This document shows positions 9,950 through 23,366 of a DNA stretch of 64,000 bases, one piece after another. Both the position numbers and the translations under genes were made by a program. Each line of letters begins with the position of its first letter. Positions within the stretch are counted from its first letter, which is position 1. The notes beneath the pieces were generated by a model. The model did no database searches. It was given only the letters and a program-made list of their open reading frames with translations, and was not told where the DNA came from. This stretch comes from Chaetoderma sp. LZ-2023a. Lineage: Eukaryota; Mollusca; Caudofoveata; Chaetodermatida; Chaetodermatidae. The stretch spans positions 140,566,496-140,630,495 of the forward strand of contig CM067369.1 of the NCBI GenBank assembly GCA_034401795.1. Reading direction: 5' to 3'.

Positions 9950-11501
9950 TAGGGTTGCACGATTATTAAATTAATCGCGATTATATAATTCAAAATGATC
10001 GTGGACGATTCTAAAATGAAATAATCGTATAATCGCCATGTTGAAATTTTTTCAAAGACACTTTTACGCTTGCGAAACTCTGCTCGCGTTACCAAGCATG
10101 GAAACAAACATCCGGCTATCAGCCGAATGTGTGAATGATTAAATAAACTAAATAAATAAATAACTGATTTGTTTGTATTGACTCAGGATTAGTTTTAGAT
10201 GAATAAAGATTGTTCACTTGGTTGCTATTTGTCATTGTTGCTGTAATCACACACGCTTATCCCGCATTCCCCATTCTCTGAATAGTTATGCGCTAACGGT
10301 TTTCCCACAAAAGTTCTAGAACTGATACCACGGAAATTCAACGCATTTTCTCACGTAAAAATTCTCACCGCCTACACCTATGTTTAATGTATACCTCAAA
10401 ACATCACCGGGGAAGTGAAATTATTTGATTTGAGCACCTAAATATTGCGTATCCTTTAATAAAGGTCATTTATTACATCAAAATTAATCCACAATTTGAT
10501 ATAAAATGGCGTTGCGGAAAAAAATACGAATCACGTGATTCGCCTCCAATTGAAGTTTATTTTAGAGCGAGTACTCGGATATAAATATTCTGGAATCGAG
10601 GACTCGGAACTCGGGAATTTCTATATATTATCATTGCGCGATAGGAACTGAGTATTATACTGATCTGAATAACGGATACCCGTTTGATAAACTCCCGTTA
10701 GCGTATAATATCTCGCGAGAACACGCCGCCTCCCATCGCAAAAGAGCCACTGGCTCGCCAACTTTAAGAAGCCGGCTATATTCTCGTTCGTAATAATTCA
10801 ATTTGAATCATTTAATGTTGATCGGCGTTACAGGATTGATGCACATTTTCTCCCGTATTTGTTTGGTACATAAATTTGGTCTTAAAATATATTTATAAGG
10901 AAGCTATTTAACCACGCCAAGACTTTTAAGCGCATTTTAACTAGAAAAGTGTGGAATAAACTTTATTATATCTTGATTAATCTAATAGGTGGTCGAGATT
11001 TACAAATCCGAGGCCTGTATTGACTTCTAGAGGGGCCGGAAATGTATCAGGGCAGAGATCTGTCTTAAGTAGACACCCTGTGACACGATTGTTATTATTG
11101 TACACGCTATTCTTACACATTATCTGCTGAGTTAGGGGGTGGGCTTCTAATACAGAGTTTTGCCATTTTGAAACTGCTAAGAAATCATTGGAGCTCATAT
11201 GTCAAAGTTAGGGGGTGGACTTCTATTAGAGCATAGGCTACAATTAAACGAAATACGTTACCTTCCATTTTCCGTCTAGAAAAATCTTGATACATTCCTT
11301 TGTTTGCAATCAGCGACTGGCATATTCTGTCCATGTATGTATACCCATGTGCCTAACCCATAATCTTACAATCTGCAGTAGCATAATAATGTCCTCTAAG
11401 CAGCATTGACGTAGTTAATATAGATCATGATTAATCGTATGATCGCGATTATTTTTCTTAAATGATCGGGATTATAAAAAGTGAATAATCGTGCAACCCT
11501 A
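9950..11501. mobile_element. hAT-type non-autonomous DNA transposon, 1552 bp
   Basis: The termini are inverted, 'TAGGGTTGCACGATTATT' at the left and its complement at the right. The 8-bp direct repeat ATACAGAT flanks it exactly (9942-9949 and 11502-11509). Subterminal 'atcgcgattat' and 'gatcgtgg' motifs recur in inverted form at both ends. An 8-bp duplication with TAGGG ends is the hAT signature. No transposase frame is present. It sits in HECT intron 1. Its middle (about 10255-11255) is shared, in reverse orientation, with 42307-43394, so another element is nested in it or was captured by it. Confidence 0.9.
10255..11255 (-). repeat. Dispersed repeat D, copy 1 (inside the hAT element)
   Basis: Reverse-complement match to 42307-43394 along about 1 kb, including 'ttattccacacttttctag', 'aatcacgtgatt' and the 'gagctccaatgatttcttag' stretch. 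In this copy the outer end present near 43360-43394 is missing. The two copies share a short open frame of 73-76 codons (here 11198-10977 minus), most easily explained by overall nucleotide similarity. Confidence 0.75.
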
Positions 11502-11509
11502 ATACAGAT

Positions 11510-12216
11510 GAATAAATAATATCTTCTACAGCTGATCATATAATCATGTTATATTTGCATTAAGCTAACTAGTCACTACTTGCTTCGGGTAAAATACTGT
11601 TTAGGTTTAATACATTTGACTGAAAGCCATTGTTTCCAGTGGTAGGAGCTACTTTACGTCAAACTGATTAAATATATTCAGCAGGTATCATGTTATGACT
11701 CTGAAAACCAGCAGTGTACTTTGAAAACATTTTAACTGAAACGTGTTGCTTTCCCAGAAACAGTGGCTTTCAATTATATTGTTATAAAATGTGATCAGCA
11801 GTAATTTAACAGTAGCGAGATAATCGCTCTCTATATATCATAGCCTATACAGCATATTATTTGTACTGCTCACAGAACTGTAGCCCTTGTCCTATTAGGT
11901 TATTATTGACTGAATTACAGTAAATGCTTTTCTCAAATTAATCTTGCTTCCAGATTTTATTGGTGGAATAATATTTTGATTCTTATCTGAAGCTACCAGT
12001 CAACAGCATTTGCTAGTTCCCATTTTCTTTTCCTTTAACTATAATGAAACTAAACTTGAATAACTCATTACTTATACCAATAGGAAACAACACAACATTG
12101 AAGTCACTAGCTCATAGTCAGACTGTCAAATGTCAACTTTTTGTGTTTAGCTTGACTTATTATCCCATTTTAGAGGATGGGGATGTCTTCAGGGATATAA
12201 ACATGGAATGCACATG
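11510..12216 (+). other. HECT intron 1 between two hAT-type elements
   Basis: AT-rich sequence without splice-bounded frames. I see no gene and no clear repeat family, so this may be original intron sequence. Confidence 0.5.
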
Positions 12217-13559
12217 GTTACCAGTAGAGCTTGGCAGTCTGACGGTAGTACCGTGAGGACTGCGGTATACCGTTAACCGATATCGTGACCATTGACATTT
12301 CCAAATACCGTGAATACCGTCCATAATGTTTGAGCAATATTTGAGAAATATATTCATAAAATTTGACTTGACCAAGGGTAAATAAGTGCTAATAGTGCCA
12401 AAAATACAGGCATCCCTAACTATTAGCCGAGTTGAGGTGAAAGGGTCGTTGTAAAAACAAACATCAAGACATCAATTACAAAATAATGACAGGCAGAATT
12501 GTATGTCAAACGTACGTCTTGAAAGTCTCACGGTAAAATTGCTTTATTTAAAACATTTAATCTCATTCTCTGGCCGTCCGCCGGTAGTAATTACACTATA
12601 ATATATTCCCTATTCCCGTTTCTATTATTTGTAATTTATTACTCCAAGCATTTTGTCACCGAACAAACACGCTAGAATAACAAAATAACATACAAACTGC
12701 ATGCTATTCAAACACAACAGCAATCTCGCAAAGACGTATCTGATTGGTTGTTCATGAACTAGACCATGGGAAAAAACATTACTATGCTGAATTTATCAAT
12801 GAAAATTTACTAAAACATAGTATTTGCTCGCGTTTTGATCACGTGCTAATTTATTAACAACAAGCAGCATTGTGAAGTCGTTATTTTTAATTTTTCTGGC
12901 TTGTTTTAAATTTCTTTAACGATTAAATCCAGTTTAATCCTCTGGGCCCTGCCAAGAATTTACAAAAAAGTGCTACAAACCCTACAGCCAAAAGCTGGAA
13001 ACTTGCTTAGAAACCTAGCCTATAAGCGGTAGTGGCGTGATAGCAGCGTAGTGCTACCATTCCAATTATATTAACTATTTTTGGCAAAGTAACAACTCAC
13101 TATATATAAAACTATATATCATTAGAAAGGGCAATAAAATTCCTTTAAGTACATATAAAATTTGTATGAATAAAATATATTCTAGTTAGTCAACGTGCCT
13201 CTCAAAATGGCCACACCTTGTAGGATAAATACATTGGTCTATTTTTGCAAAGTTTAAAGAATTTTTTTTTAATTTTACAAATGCCATTTATAAATTTAAT
13301 CACAATGGTATTAAAACTAACAGATACGGTTTTCATCCGATAAGATGTGAAAATGGCAATTATATTATGTCGTGGTACCGTAAAATTTTGAGAAATTCCG
13401 GTTATGATTTTGGGGGGAGGCCTCATTCAATGTTGAATAATTCCTTTATACATAACCGAACACATACCAGGGTTTCTCAGCATTGACAACGAATAAATGG
13501 CAAATTTTATGCTATGTAGCATTGCTGGTTGCAATCAGCAATTTAAGAAGCGAGCGAGA

Positions 13560-14760
13560 ATGTTTTACACTAAGATTCTATAGCATCAGACATTTTTTCG
13601 TAGCGCCGTCTCCAATAGGAATCGTTTATCTTGAAAGATTGTGAGAGAACGAGAGGAATTTGTAGAATCGTACCCGTATCTAATATACGAGTACCAAGCT
13701 CATTACCCGTTATTGGCATCTCTGTATCACGCGCTATAAGATTAATGCGTCTGATTGGTCGGGAATTCATGAATATTAATTTTTCCGGCAAGATGGCGAC
13801 ATGATCAGCTGTTTTGCAAATTAGTTGTGTGTTAAAATATGTCAATCTATGCATATTTCGTGTACACCACAAACTAAAAAGTAGACAGATGACTAGATTA
13901 ACCATATTGCCAATCGGGAAGTGGGATGCCGATATATTTGACAGCTTTTGCATCTCAACTCGGCCTAATTAATGCTAGTAATTTGAAGAGTAAGTTTTCT
14001 CGGAAATTGTAAACAAAGACACGCATCGATGATTGAGCTTATCGGATTGTTTATCTTATTGTTATTTCGCAACCAGAGGTAAATGAATGGATTTATATAT
14101 TATTGGTTCTGCTGCTTTCTTACCACAATCTATAACTTTCTCGGTTAAATTAGTCATTGAGTAACTGAAAACTTGGGAGGTAACACCACATTGACTAACA
14201 ATCATTGATGATTGGAACCTACTAATTATTCCTTAGAAAACAAATATTTCACTATTGCACTTGTTACAAACATTCTCTCACCATTTACCGTGTGGCCCGT
14301 ATCCTCTGATCAAAGATATAGAGAACCGCGGCCCTGAAACAAACTTGCACTATCATGGAAGTGTGCCCAAAATTAAAAACAATTATCACATTTGAACCTG
14401 AAATTCCAGAATTTCACGTTTACAGCCATTATAAAGGTAAGATGTTGAATATTTTGAATCCAGTTTGAAGCTGGTGCTGCCTTAGCCAGCTTCCAGTCAA
14501 ATTAGTTTCAAAATATTCAACAGAATTTAGAAACATTTGTAACAAATTTTTTATTCACTCTTGTCGATTGAAAAGGTTAATCCAGTAACTAGTAGTCATA
14601 CTCCCTTTTTGGACTATATATGCCCACCATTTATTATATTATTCATTTCTGTGCTAAAATCTGATGGCGGTGTATGACCATAACAGCCGTTGTCGGGTCA
14701 TAGTGCTTACCAGTATATCCCTATGACCCTGCGCCGTACATGTATATTGTTAACCATCTA
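13560..14760 (+). repeat. Dispersed block C, copy 1
   Basis: Matches 50270-51610 in the same orientation. Shared landmarks in order: 'gtctgattggtcg', 'gatggcg', 'atttcgtgtac', 'gtaaacaaagacacgc', 'cggattgtttatctt', a fold-back core near 14440-14520, and 'ggcggtgtatgaccataaca'. The inverted CCAAT-type 'gattggtc' about 50 nt before 'caagatggcg' looks promoter-like (YY1/initiator type), but no coding frame follows it. A minus-strand frame of 127 codons here is not conserved in the other copy. Confidence 0.75.
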
Positions 14761-15544
14761 ACATTTGAGTCAAAGAAAACTGCTGCAGTTGTCTAGGAAA
14801 ATGTCAATTTTCTGACCAAAGTAACATTATTTTTGAAAATGTATCACTGGAATGACTGGCTCTTGGTCTGCATATGGGCATTGTCTATGAGAAAATGGAA
14901 ATTTTCATGAAAAAATTTGATTGTTAAAGTCTTAATATAATTCTTAGAATTTGCCTATTTCTAACTTATTGTTCCTATTTTTTTCAGGTGAGCGGACAAT
15001 CGCTTAAAAACATCAGAGACTTTCTTTTGCTAAGTGGGCTGATGGATTTACTAACATGGATTTTATAAAGAGAAAAATTTGTTGATTTGTGTAAAATAAG
15101 ACTGCTAAGACTGCTGGGATATTGCAATTGCCTCCATTCATCTGTCTATCCATCCATCTCCAAAAGCTTTTGGTAGAATTCAATCAAAATTGTTAATGTA
15201 AATTACTGATATGATTATGAATTTGGAGACACCGTATACACTAGGCTCCATCGCAAATGAATCAGCCAAGAACGACGCAAATATGATTCGACGGCAGTGA
15301 AATATACAACATAAATCTGCACACGAGCAAGGTAAGATTAACCCTTTTTCCGATGAATTCCCCATACCTCATTTTAATGATACCATGAAGGAAAACTGGT
15401 GAATATTTTAAAATTGGTTTGACTGCAAACTACCTTAGGCAGCAATGGCTTTCAGTCAAATTAATTTCAAAATATTCAATAGAATAAATTTTGTAAGCAT
15501 CATACTTTTTCAGGGATTTGTTGGTGAAAATGAGAAAGGGTTAA

Positions 15545-17395
15545 ATAATAGATGAATCCAATCTGTCACCCAAGTATATTACATCATAATGAATTACATC
15601 ACATGTAGGCTGACGTCACAATCAAAATATCTATTGGATGGCGTAGCTACGTCCATCATGCACTTTTGAATGTCTGTCAGTTGTACGAATTGTATGCCAT
15701 TTACTAAACATTCTGTTGAATAATTGAACAGACCCCAGTCAGATTAGTTTCAAAATATTGAACAGGTTAGCTGTATCTATAGTTATCATGGAATTGGGAA
15801 TTTAGGATTCAAAGTGTATAAACTGAACCCAACACACGCAAATCATGGATGGAGCTTACCTAGAGATGGGGCAGAGTTAAAAGTGAATTCATCTATTAGA
15901 AAATCTACATTTCTACCATGTCCACTTGTCAATTCCAGTCTTTGCTATGTTTAACCCTTTCACCGACAAATCCTGGAAACAATGTCCCGTGGCCAATGAT
16001 GGTGGTAGCCTAATTTCTCAATCCAAAAGAAATTTACATTTTTGTATAAAGATTTTGAATTAATTACCTACCTGTATCTTATCGCCTTGGGTCCTTTCAT
16101 GATCCCCATGTTTTGAAAAAATGGAGATATTATAATCGCCTCCATCTACCCGTCTGTCGGTCCATCATGCTATCCCCTCCCAAACAGGTGGGTGAAATTC
16201 AACCAAATTTGGTATGTGGGTTACCCATGATTGAGCTTTGTAAGACCATATTTAGATTTGGTTCCGCCCCCTGTGGGTCAGGGGATGGGGTCCAAAGGAC
16301 AAATATCCGAAAAACTGTCCATCACGCTAGCTCCTCCCAAACTGTTGTGTGGAATTCAAAGGAATTTGATATGGGTTACCATACAATTGTGAATTTCCTG
16401 CCCCCCCCCATAAGGGGGGGGGGAAGAGTGGGTGTCCAAAAGATCGCTCTCACACACCCTCTCCATTAAGGCCAAATGAGCCACTACATGTCTCTAGCAG
16501 GATTACTAGATTCTACTTTAGCCCATGAAATTTTCATTGATGACCAAGGGAAGACTATCGTTGAAATTTTGACACTGGAATGACTGGTTCGGTTATCGAG
16601 CCAGTCATTCTAGTGGTACATTTTTACAAATAGTCTTCTCTTGCTCTGAATATCTACATTTCTGAAGATCACAGCAATGACATTTTTTGGCCACCTTGAC
16701 CATTGACATATCAAATTGTTACCATCAGGCTGGTCGGTTACAAATTGTACTAGTCATAGTCAATTTCTACTAACTCCTGCTTTCACAGATCATTTCCCCT
16801 TATGACATCCAGATTTTCCACAACAATCCACTCCAGTCTCTGTGTAATGCAACTCTTCCAAAATCAGTGGTTGGAATTCAAACAAATTTGGTAGGTGATT
16901 GTGGAGTGCAAGGCAGCAAGAGGGCATTTACATTTGGCTCCGCCCCCCAGGGATTGGATGGGGTAACGAGGTCAAAGTGGTGAACATGGGTTCTGCTATA
17001 ATGCATCATCGACCAAGCAATCTAGTTATCACTTAGATTCCATTGACGGGGAGATTCAATTTTTAAAGCACAACGGTGTTGTCGGGGCCTTGATGCGTGA
17101 TAGATAACATTATGAACAAGAGTAATCAGAGATTGTAAACCACTGCCAAGACTACCATACCATTTTTCTCACAATGTACATAGCGGTTTTAAAATAAATT
17201 TTAGCACATCCAAATTTGTTAAATCATAGTGTATGGCCCTCTACTTTGTTAAAATTTGAGCAAAATCTAACCAGTAGTTTCCGAGATGTCCTTAGATTAA
17301 AATGTGTATCCAATCTGGATCCTGGGTTTTTGTCCATATCACAGACAACTTCTGGAAATCCTTGTTTAGGTTATGTTGCTTTGTTGTGTTAAAAT
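15545..17395 (+). repeat. Dispersed block F, copy 1 (MITE A plus 'ccaaatttggt' repeat)
   Basis: Matches 54850-57410 in the same orientation. Order: an inverted family A MITE (15545-15895), the 'ggtggtagcctaatttctca' stretch, the 'gatccccatgttttgaaaaa' start of the long mollusc repeat with its 'ggaattcaaccaaatttggt' units, a family I fold-back near 16500-16690, and a tail ending 'ggaaatccttgtttaggtta'. The copy at 54850 carries additional insertions. Confidence 0.75.
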
Positions 17396-18283
17396 TTGAA
17401 ACCAGTAGGATCAATATTTTAGATGCAATACCGGACGCACACAAATGTAATAGATACCCCCTTCCCCTTGCAGGACAAGGGTAAAGATCCTGAAGTCTAA
17501 AAAAGTAATCTGTTGAGTACATTTTGATATATTTAAGCAGCAGCTTCCAAGCAAATTGCACTCGATATATTCAACAAATCTACTATACATAGTCCAGTCT
17601 GATTACCTAATATGAGATTCTCTCTCCCTCTCACTTCGAGAAAACCTTATTTGATATTTGCACTGGTAGTTTACACAATACAGTATTTAAATATTACTAA
17701 CACACAAGCCAGCCAAAAACGGCTACAGCAGTGACCTTGCAAAATGGCCATTTGTAGATCATGAGAATATTTTTGAAAAAGTATGACTGGAATGTCTGGC
17801 GCAATAACCGAGTGGTAAATTTTCAAACAGATTCTCTTTGTCTGGAAATGGATATTTACTATGAGATGTAATTTTTTTTAGCAAATTTAAGTGTTACAGG
17901 GTTTATAAAAATCATCAAGTTTAAAATTGCTTTCATTTTTCTCTCACATGGTGTTTCAAGTTGAAAAATAAAATGATAGATACATTAATAACATTGCAAC
18001 ATGAACAGCAGCAAACCCCAGTAAGATTGACAAAAATGGACAGGGCAATCAAGCGCAATAACTGGGGAATGTGTTATGACCTGGGTGGGGTGGCAGTCTA
18101 AACTGTGGGAGAGGAAAAAAGGTGGCGGGGGCATCTCCCAATTCCCCCCCCTCGTTCTGTCCCCATGTGAACCATATCTCCACAGTGGTCAATATCTTTA
18201 AAACAATTGTATTGTCTATGCTGATATGTCCTTCAAGGTTCCAGACCACAGGCCTTTGAATTTTCGTCCATGTATACCACTAC

Positions 18284-18445
<162 letters not shown>

Positions 18446-19042
18446 ATGTTTTTTTCAAATTATTGGCAAGTGTTTCTCAATACCTAAACCCCACTCAACC
18501 ATTGATTTTAACTAATTTCACCATGATGGATATTCAGTAATGGCAAATTGTCATAAAATAATTTGAAAGCGTGGAAACTAGTTTCATTAAAATTAAACTA
18601 ACTGTCATAATCTGTAACATCATATCACGTGACAAAGATAACAAACGAAATTCGCCATCTTCTTAACTACCAAGAGCGGGTTGCGTTCGCATTTCCGTAT
18701 TATATATGACACTGCTAGTATAGGATGCCGTTTAGAAAGATTTTCCAGCTTGCCCAATCGTTGAGCAGCTCTATAATAATAATGATAATAATAATAATAA
18801 TAATACCCAATTCCATCTATCCGGATAATCGGGTACTCGCTTAAATAAAGGAATTGCCTCGTCATCTTCAACATTTTTACGCAAACTATTTCATTCACAA
18901 AGATCTATTTATATTTTCCCGCATAAATTTGTAAACAAACTGAATTGACCAATTGACAGTGGATTTAGAAAATTCGGCCTTCTGACGTAATGTAACGCTA
19001 AGTTTGCTTGGATAAAGCGATCGAAAACTGGTGGTAGCTTGA

Positions 19043-19146
19043 GCCGATAATACGTCCCGTCGCTCCCGGCGTCTAATTGTCTCTTGTCAATAATACGTCC
19101 CGTCGGACTTGGAACCTAATTATTTCAAGCCGATAATACGTCCCGT
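19043..19146 (+). repeat. Triple 'ataatacgtcccgt' motif
   Basis: Three copies at 19043-19062, 19088-19105 and 19129-19146, spaced 45 and 41 bp apart with unrelated spacers. Each core is 'ataatacgtcccgt'. They lie about 750 bp from the right end of the large hAT-type element. They could be transposase-binding sites or a decayed minisatellite. Confidence 0.65.
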
Positions 19147-19951
19147 TGCTGCCACAGGGTTAAGTAACGACACCTAAAAATTATAGTGTTTTAGTTTTTG
19201 TAATTCATTTTTCAACTGGCTACACGTCGGAAGTTCGCGGAAATAGCTTTTTACATGCATTGTTCACATGAAGCATGGCGAGTAACGAGTCTGCACATCG
19301 GGTACTCAGTAATTATCAGAAGCTTTGGAATCGGCTATATTTAATGTTGTGTTAAATGTATGTGTATAGGCCTGTTTTCGCGAGTAACAGAATATACGAC
19401 TCCAACAGAAATAAAAGAGTACAACTCTCACCCCATTTAAATACTCACAGATTTTGTCTGGACTCTGTTTATCAAAGCGCTCGACTGCCAAAATAAAATT
19501 TACCATTTGCTGGTCGCACGCATTAATAGCAAGAACAATCCAGATTGAAAATAGTGCACCCCAATGTCTCAAACAGCGGGTTATAGTTAGCGAGTCGACC
19601 ACACCCTTTGACCGATATTCCCATGAATGATATTACATCAATAAAAATAGTGACCTAATAAAATCGTGAAACTAAACAGTCGCAATAGCCATGTTTTTCT
19701 TCTCTAAATCAGGAAGCCGATTTATTTATTTTACCTATATTTACCGTTGATTGGAGATGGAAGTGAAAAGGAAATGGAAAAAATTGTTCTAATTTCGTGG
19801 CATGCCTCAAGATCAGATGACGGTATACCGTGGTACCGCAGTATTTTTTCATGGTACCGATACCGTCATGTAAATATCAATACCGCCCAGCTCTAGTTAC
19901 CAGGAGATGGAAAGATTATCCATTCACTCCATTGCTTATAATGGAGGGAAT

Positions 19952-20233
19952 CCAGTTTTAGCTATAGCCCGCACATTTCTAGCTAAGCTCCACCTATGCT
20001 TTGCCCGTGTGGCAATCAATTATGTCATGAATGATGGCAGCAACAGCACGCCCAGTCAAATTAGTTTCAATTTGAATGTTTATTAAATAGTAAAGACATA
20101 CAATTCATCCAACTTGACGGACTATTAAGCATTTATGACACTAAATTGCATCATTCATGACATAATTGATTATGATGTCAGCCTACATGCGACATAGTTG
20201 ATTATGACATCATATGATTGATAGATAAACTGG
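19952..20233 (+). mobile_element. MITE family A
   Basis: Starts CCAGTTTTAGCTA and ends TAGATAAACTGG, the best view of the short inverted ends of this family. The left hairpin arm is deleted; the right arm 'cagcaacagcacgcccagtc' remains. A second fragment of the left end follows at 20280-20345. Confidence 0.75.
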
Positions 20234-20349
20234 ATTTATAAATTTTGTAGTCATGACCTCTGACCAAGAACATGTAGAGGGACCCGTTTATAGCTATGCC
20301 CCGCCCATTTCTAGCTAAGCTCCACCCACTTTGTAGATGAGTTGAAATC

Positions 20350-21780
20350 TATTTAAAGCGATTCTAAATGGAGTACAAATTTCATATTATAATAATAGAT
20401 GGTAACTATCAGATAAAATGACTTAGATATATATGTTTATTGACAAACGTCCAATTACTCTTTGGACATCACATTATTTTATCATTGAGAGTGAAGCGAT
20501 TTTGATGCTGTCCTTTATGAACTGGTTTGACTGTTGTTTATAGTCCATTTATTGCTCATATTCTCTGCAATTTAAAAACTAATCTGTCTAATATTTTGAA
20601 ATTGAGTGGGAAAAACTTTGTTGCCGCTAGACAGCATCAATATATTTACCATCTTTTCCAGCACACTCGCATTGAATTTTCATTTTGTGAGTCTATTGGG
20701 ATTTCAATGTACTGTATTTATTCTAATTATACTGCCGGGTGGGTAGTGGTCACCAAAGGGGGTGGGTTAATTAGGGTGAAAAAAGTTTGAAAAAAATACC
20801 ATGCAATTAGAACGGTTTTCTCAGTCACCATGTATATAATTATAGTATTCCATGCAATTTCTGCTAAACTACTCGTTTCACATTAGATTTATTCAGAGGC
20901 TTTATTTAGGACATAAAGGTGACATTTAGCGAAGTTAGGAACAAACGATTTATCCATTGTTGAAGTGGATGGAGGCGAGTTTGTGATGCGTTCACTGATA
21001 CATCGGAAAATATACCATAGCCGTATCTCGACGCATAGTTCACGTTAGCAGCTCTATCACTAAACGGCAATATAGTGATCAGAAACAGTTTAGGAATTGG
21101 TCAAATTGACTGGAGGCGTGTTTGTGATGCGTTTAGCGATACATTAGAAAATTTATAGCCGTATCTTAATGCCATTTCAACAACAGTGTTAGACGCTGTG
21201 TCATTGAACGACATGATAAGCTGATGAAAAAAGATCTTTTTGTGCATGTATTCAGCGGAAGACTTATTATTTCTTACTATTGGTAATTTGCTTTATAATT
21301 GGGAGGGGCGGGAAAATTAGAATAAATACGGTAGGTCATGGGTGAAAGTGACGTGGAGTTATATTATAGCAGTGAGTGTATCAGCCTAGATGGCTTTATT
21401 CCCTATAATGAAAGTATAATATGCGAGCCTACCCTTACATCTTCCCCAAAGTAATGTGAAAATTGGTTGAAATGTCATGCAATGGCAGATTCGATAAACT
21501 GGGAATCTATTCAAAAATCGATTATCTTTCTTTGATGACTTAGTATAGACCTGAAAATAATGTCTATTATTTACATATGTCATAATTTGTCACGTGAATG
21601 GATATTTTAATTTGACTTTAATATTCTTTTTTAAACTTTAAGATCTGAATTCCCGGACTCTAAATTTCAAGGTAACTATAAAAGTAAACGGTGAATATTT
21701 TGAAACTAATTTAACTGGGGGCTGTTGGTACTGTGATTTCTCTTGTATTAACTATATTAATGTGTATGTTTTTCTCACAG
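20350..21780 (+). other. HECT intron 1, last part
   Basis: No gene is seen. Near 20940 and 21110 two related stretches repeat ('gaggcgagtttgtgatgcgtt' type, about 170 bp apart), a decayed tandem pair. A family A hairpin fragment at about 21685-21730 ends some 50 nt before the exon 2 acceptor. Confidence 0.5.
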
Positions 21781-21846
21781 GGAATGGGATATTTTGCCAG
21801 AATCATCTACCTGTGGTAATATAATTTACCTGCCTAAGTACTCCAG
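21781..21846 (+). CDS. HECT-domain E3 ubiquitin ligase, exon 2 (catalytic cysteine)
   Basis: Acceptor 'gtttttctcacag' ends at 21780 and donor 'gtaatc' starts at 21847. One base completes the Glu codon begun in the previous exon. The exon then reads 'EWDILPESSTCGNIIYLPKY' and Ser, leaving two bases. 'LPxSxTCxxxxxLPxYS' is the catalytic loop of HECT ligases, and the Cys in 'STC' should form the ubiquitin thioester. The exon is 66 nt with phases matching on both sides. A donor followed by TC instead of GT at positions +5/+6 is a mild deviation. Confidence 0.93.
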
Positions 21847-22687
21847 GTAATCCTGTAATGTCTGTATAATACAATACTAAAATTACTAAATAAATATTGG
21901 AGCAAAACTGGGGGAATGTTACTTTGCAAGTCTTGGTGTGAAACTGGTGCTACAGAAATCATGCACTCCGGGGTTCTTTTAGGCGAAGTTAAAGCTGTGG
22001 GCCTAAAAGTAAACCTTTTGGTGCAATCACTGTCAACATGCGGAATGGTTCTGGTGTACGTGTCACTGCTGATGGAGAGGTCTCAGGCTGATGGTGTAAA
22101 GAAAACCACTTGCCTGCCCCCCCCCCCCCCACCTCCCTTAAAGTTGTTCCTTCTTCCCAGGTGATCCATCTCCAGAGATCACAGTTGTTCCATTTCATGA
22201 ACAACAGTGTTACTGTCCCCAGAGGCTTCAGGAGCTTCTATCTCGCCATATTCCATGCACTGTTCAATTGCTTAACACGCTTGAATGATCCACTGAATAC
22301 GGGTGGCTGAGAAGTCCATTCTAGTAGGATCGGATACCACTCAAGGTACACAGGTCTAAAAAGAGTGGATATGGTAGTCAGGTTAGAAGTGCAGACCATG
22401 AAGGTGTTAAGATGCAAAGGGTTGGTAACATTGGCACCAAATTCCTAATGGCTTTTCTAAGACCGTGCCTAATCTGCTAATTACCCAAGAGAAGAACATA
22501 AGTTCTTAAACTTAGCTCACACAAAGTAAATCCTCAGTTAGCAAACAACTTCACGTGCTCTAAGATCTTATCTGCTAAATAAATAAATAACTAAATAATA
22601 ATTTCTCACTCCAATGCTTATCCAGGGGTCCTAATCTATCTGACTAATGTGTGTTGAAAATGTAATGATGTATCAATAAGATGACTT
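21847..22687 (+). other. HECT intron 2, first part
   Basis: No gene is seen. The stretch contains a run of ten or more C (about 22117-22130) within a short pyrimidine tract; overlapping short frames on both strands around it look fortuitous. Confidence 0.5.
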
Positions 22688-23345
22688 AAAACTTGGATGG
22701 AAGGCTGCCTGCCGGTTGCGTCACGAAGAAGTATGATAAATTTGGGTCTAAAACTCAAAGGTCAAGGCCACAGAGACCAAATTAATTAAAATATCATTAT
22801 TTTGATAACGAATTTGTAAATAACTCTGGGTCTACTGCAGAAATCTTGACTAGACATGGGTGAGGTGGGTCCCGAAGAAGTGTAATAAATTTGGTTTCGA
22901 AGGTCATGATCATGCTGACCAAATTATAATTAAAATGTTTAGAAAACTAATTTGTCGGTAACTCTGGTTCCACTGGATATAATTTGACCAAACTTGGGTA
23001 GAAGGTTGCTCGTATGGTCCCATAGAAGTGTGATAAATTTGGGTCTAACGGTCAAGGCCACAGAGACCAGATTAATTAAAATATCATTTTTGAAAACTAA
23101 TTTGTTAATAACTTTGGTTCTACTGGCAATACCTTGACAACACTTGGGTGAGAGGTTGCCCCTAGGGTCCCGAAGACGTATGATAAATTTGCGGTCAAAG
23201 GTCGAGGCAACCAGATTAATTAAAATATTATTTTAAAGTAATTTGTCGATAACTCTAGTTCTGTTGGAGATATTTTGACCAGACCTGGCTGGAAGATTGC
23301 CCAGTGGGTCCCAAATAAGTCAAATATCAAGGTCAGTGACATAAT
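22688..23345 (+). repeat. Tandem repeat, about 140-bp unit, 4-5 copies
   Basis: Each unit contains 'aataactctggttctactgg' type text, a 'ttgac' step, 'cttgggtgagaggttgcc', 'gggtcccgaaga' and 'gataaatttgggtct..ggtca'. The last unit ends right at the target duplication of the composite element at 23351. Related text recurs at about 62210-62330. Confidence 0.75.
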
Positions 23346-23366
23346 TAAACATTCTTCCAAACGTGA

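Noticed and set aside
13570-13953. 127-codon minus-strand frame with protein-like text
   Set aside because: It lies in dispersed block C, and the second copy at 50.3 kb does not keep the frame.
16113-16469. 118-codon plus-strand frame
   Set aside because: It runs through internal units of a mollusc dispersed repeat; related units elsewhere are not open in that frame.
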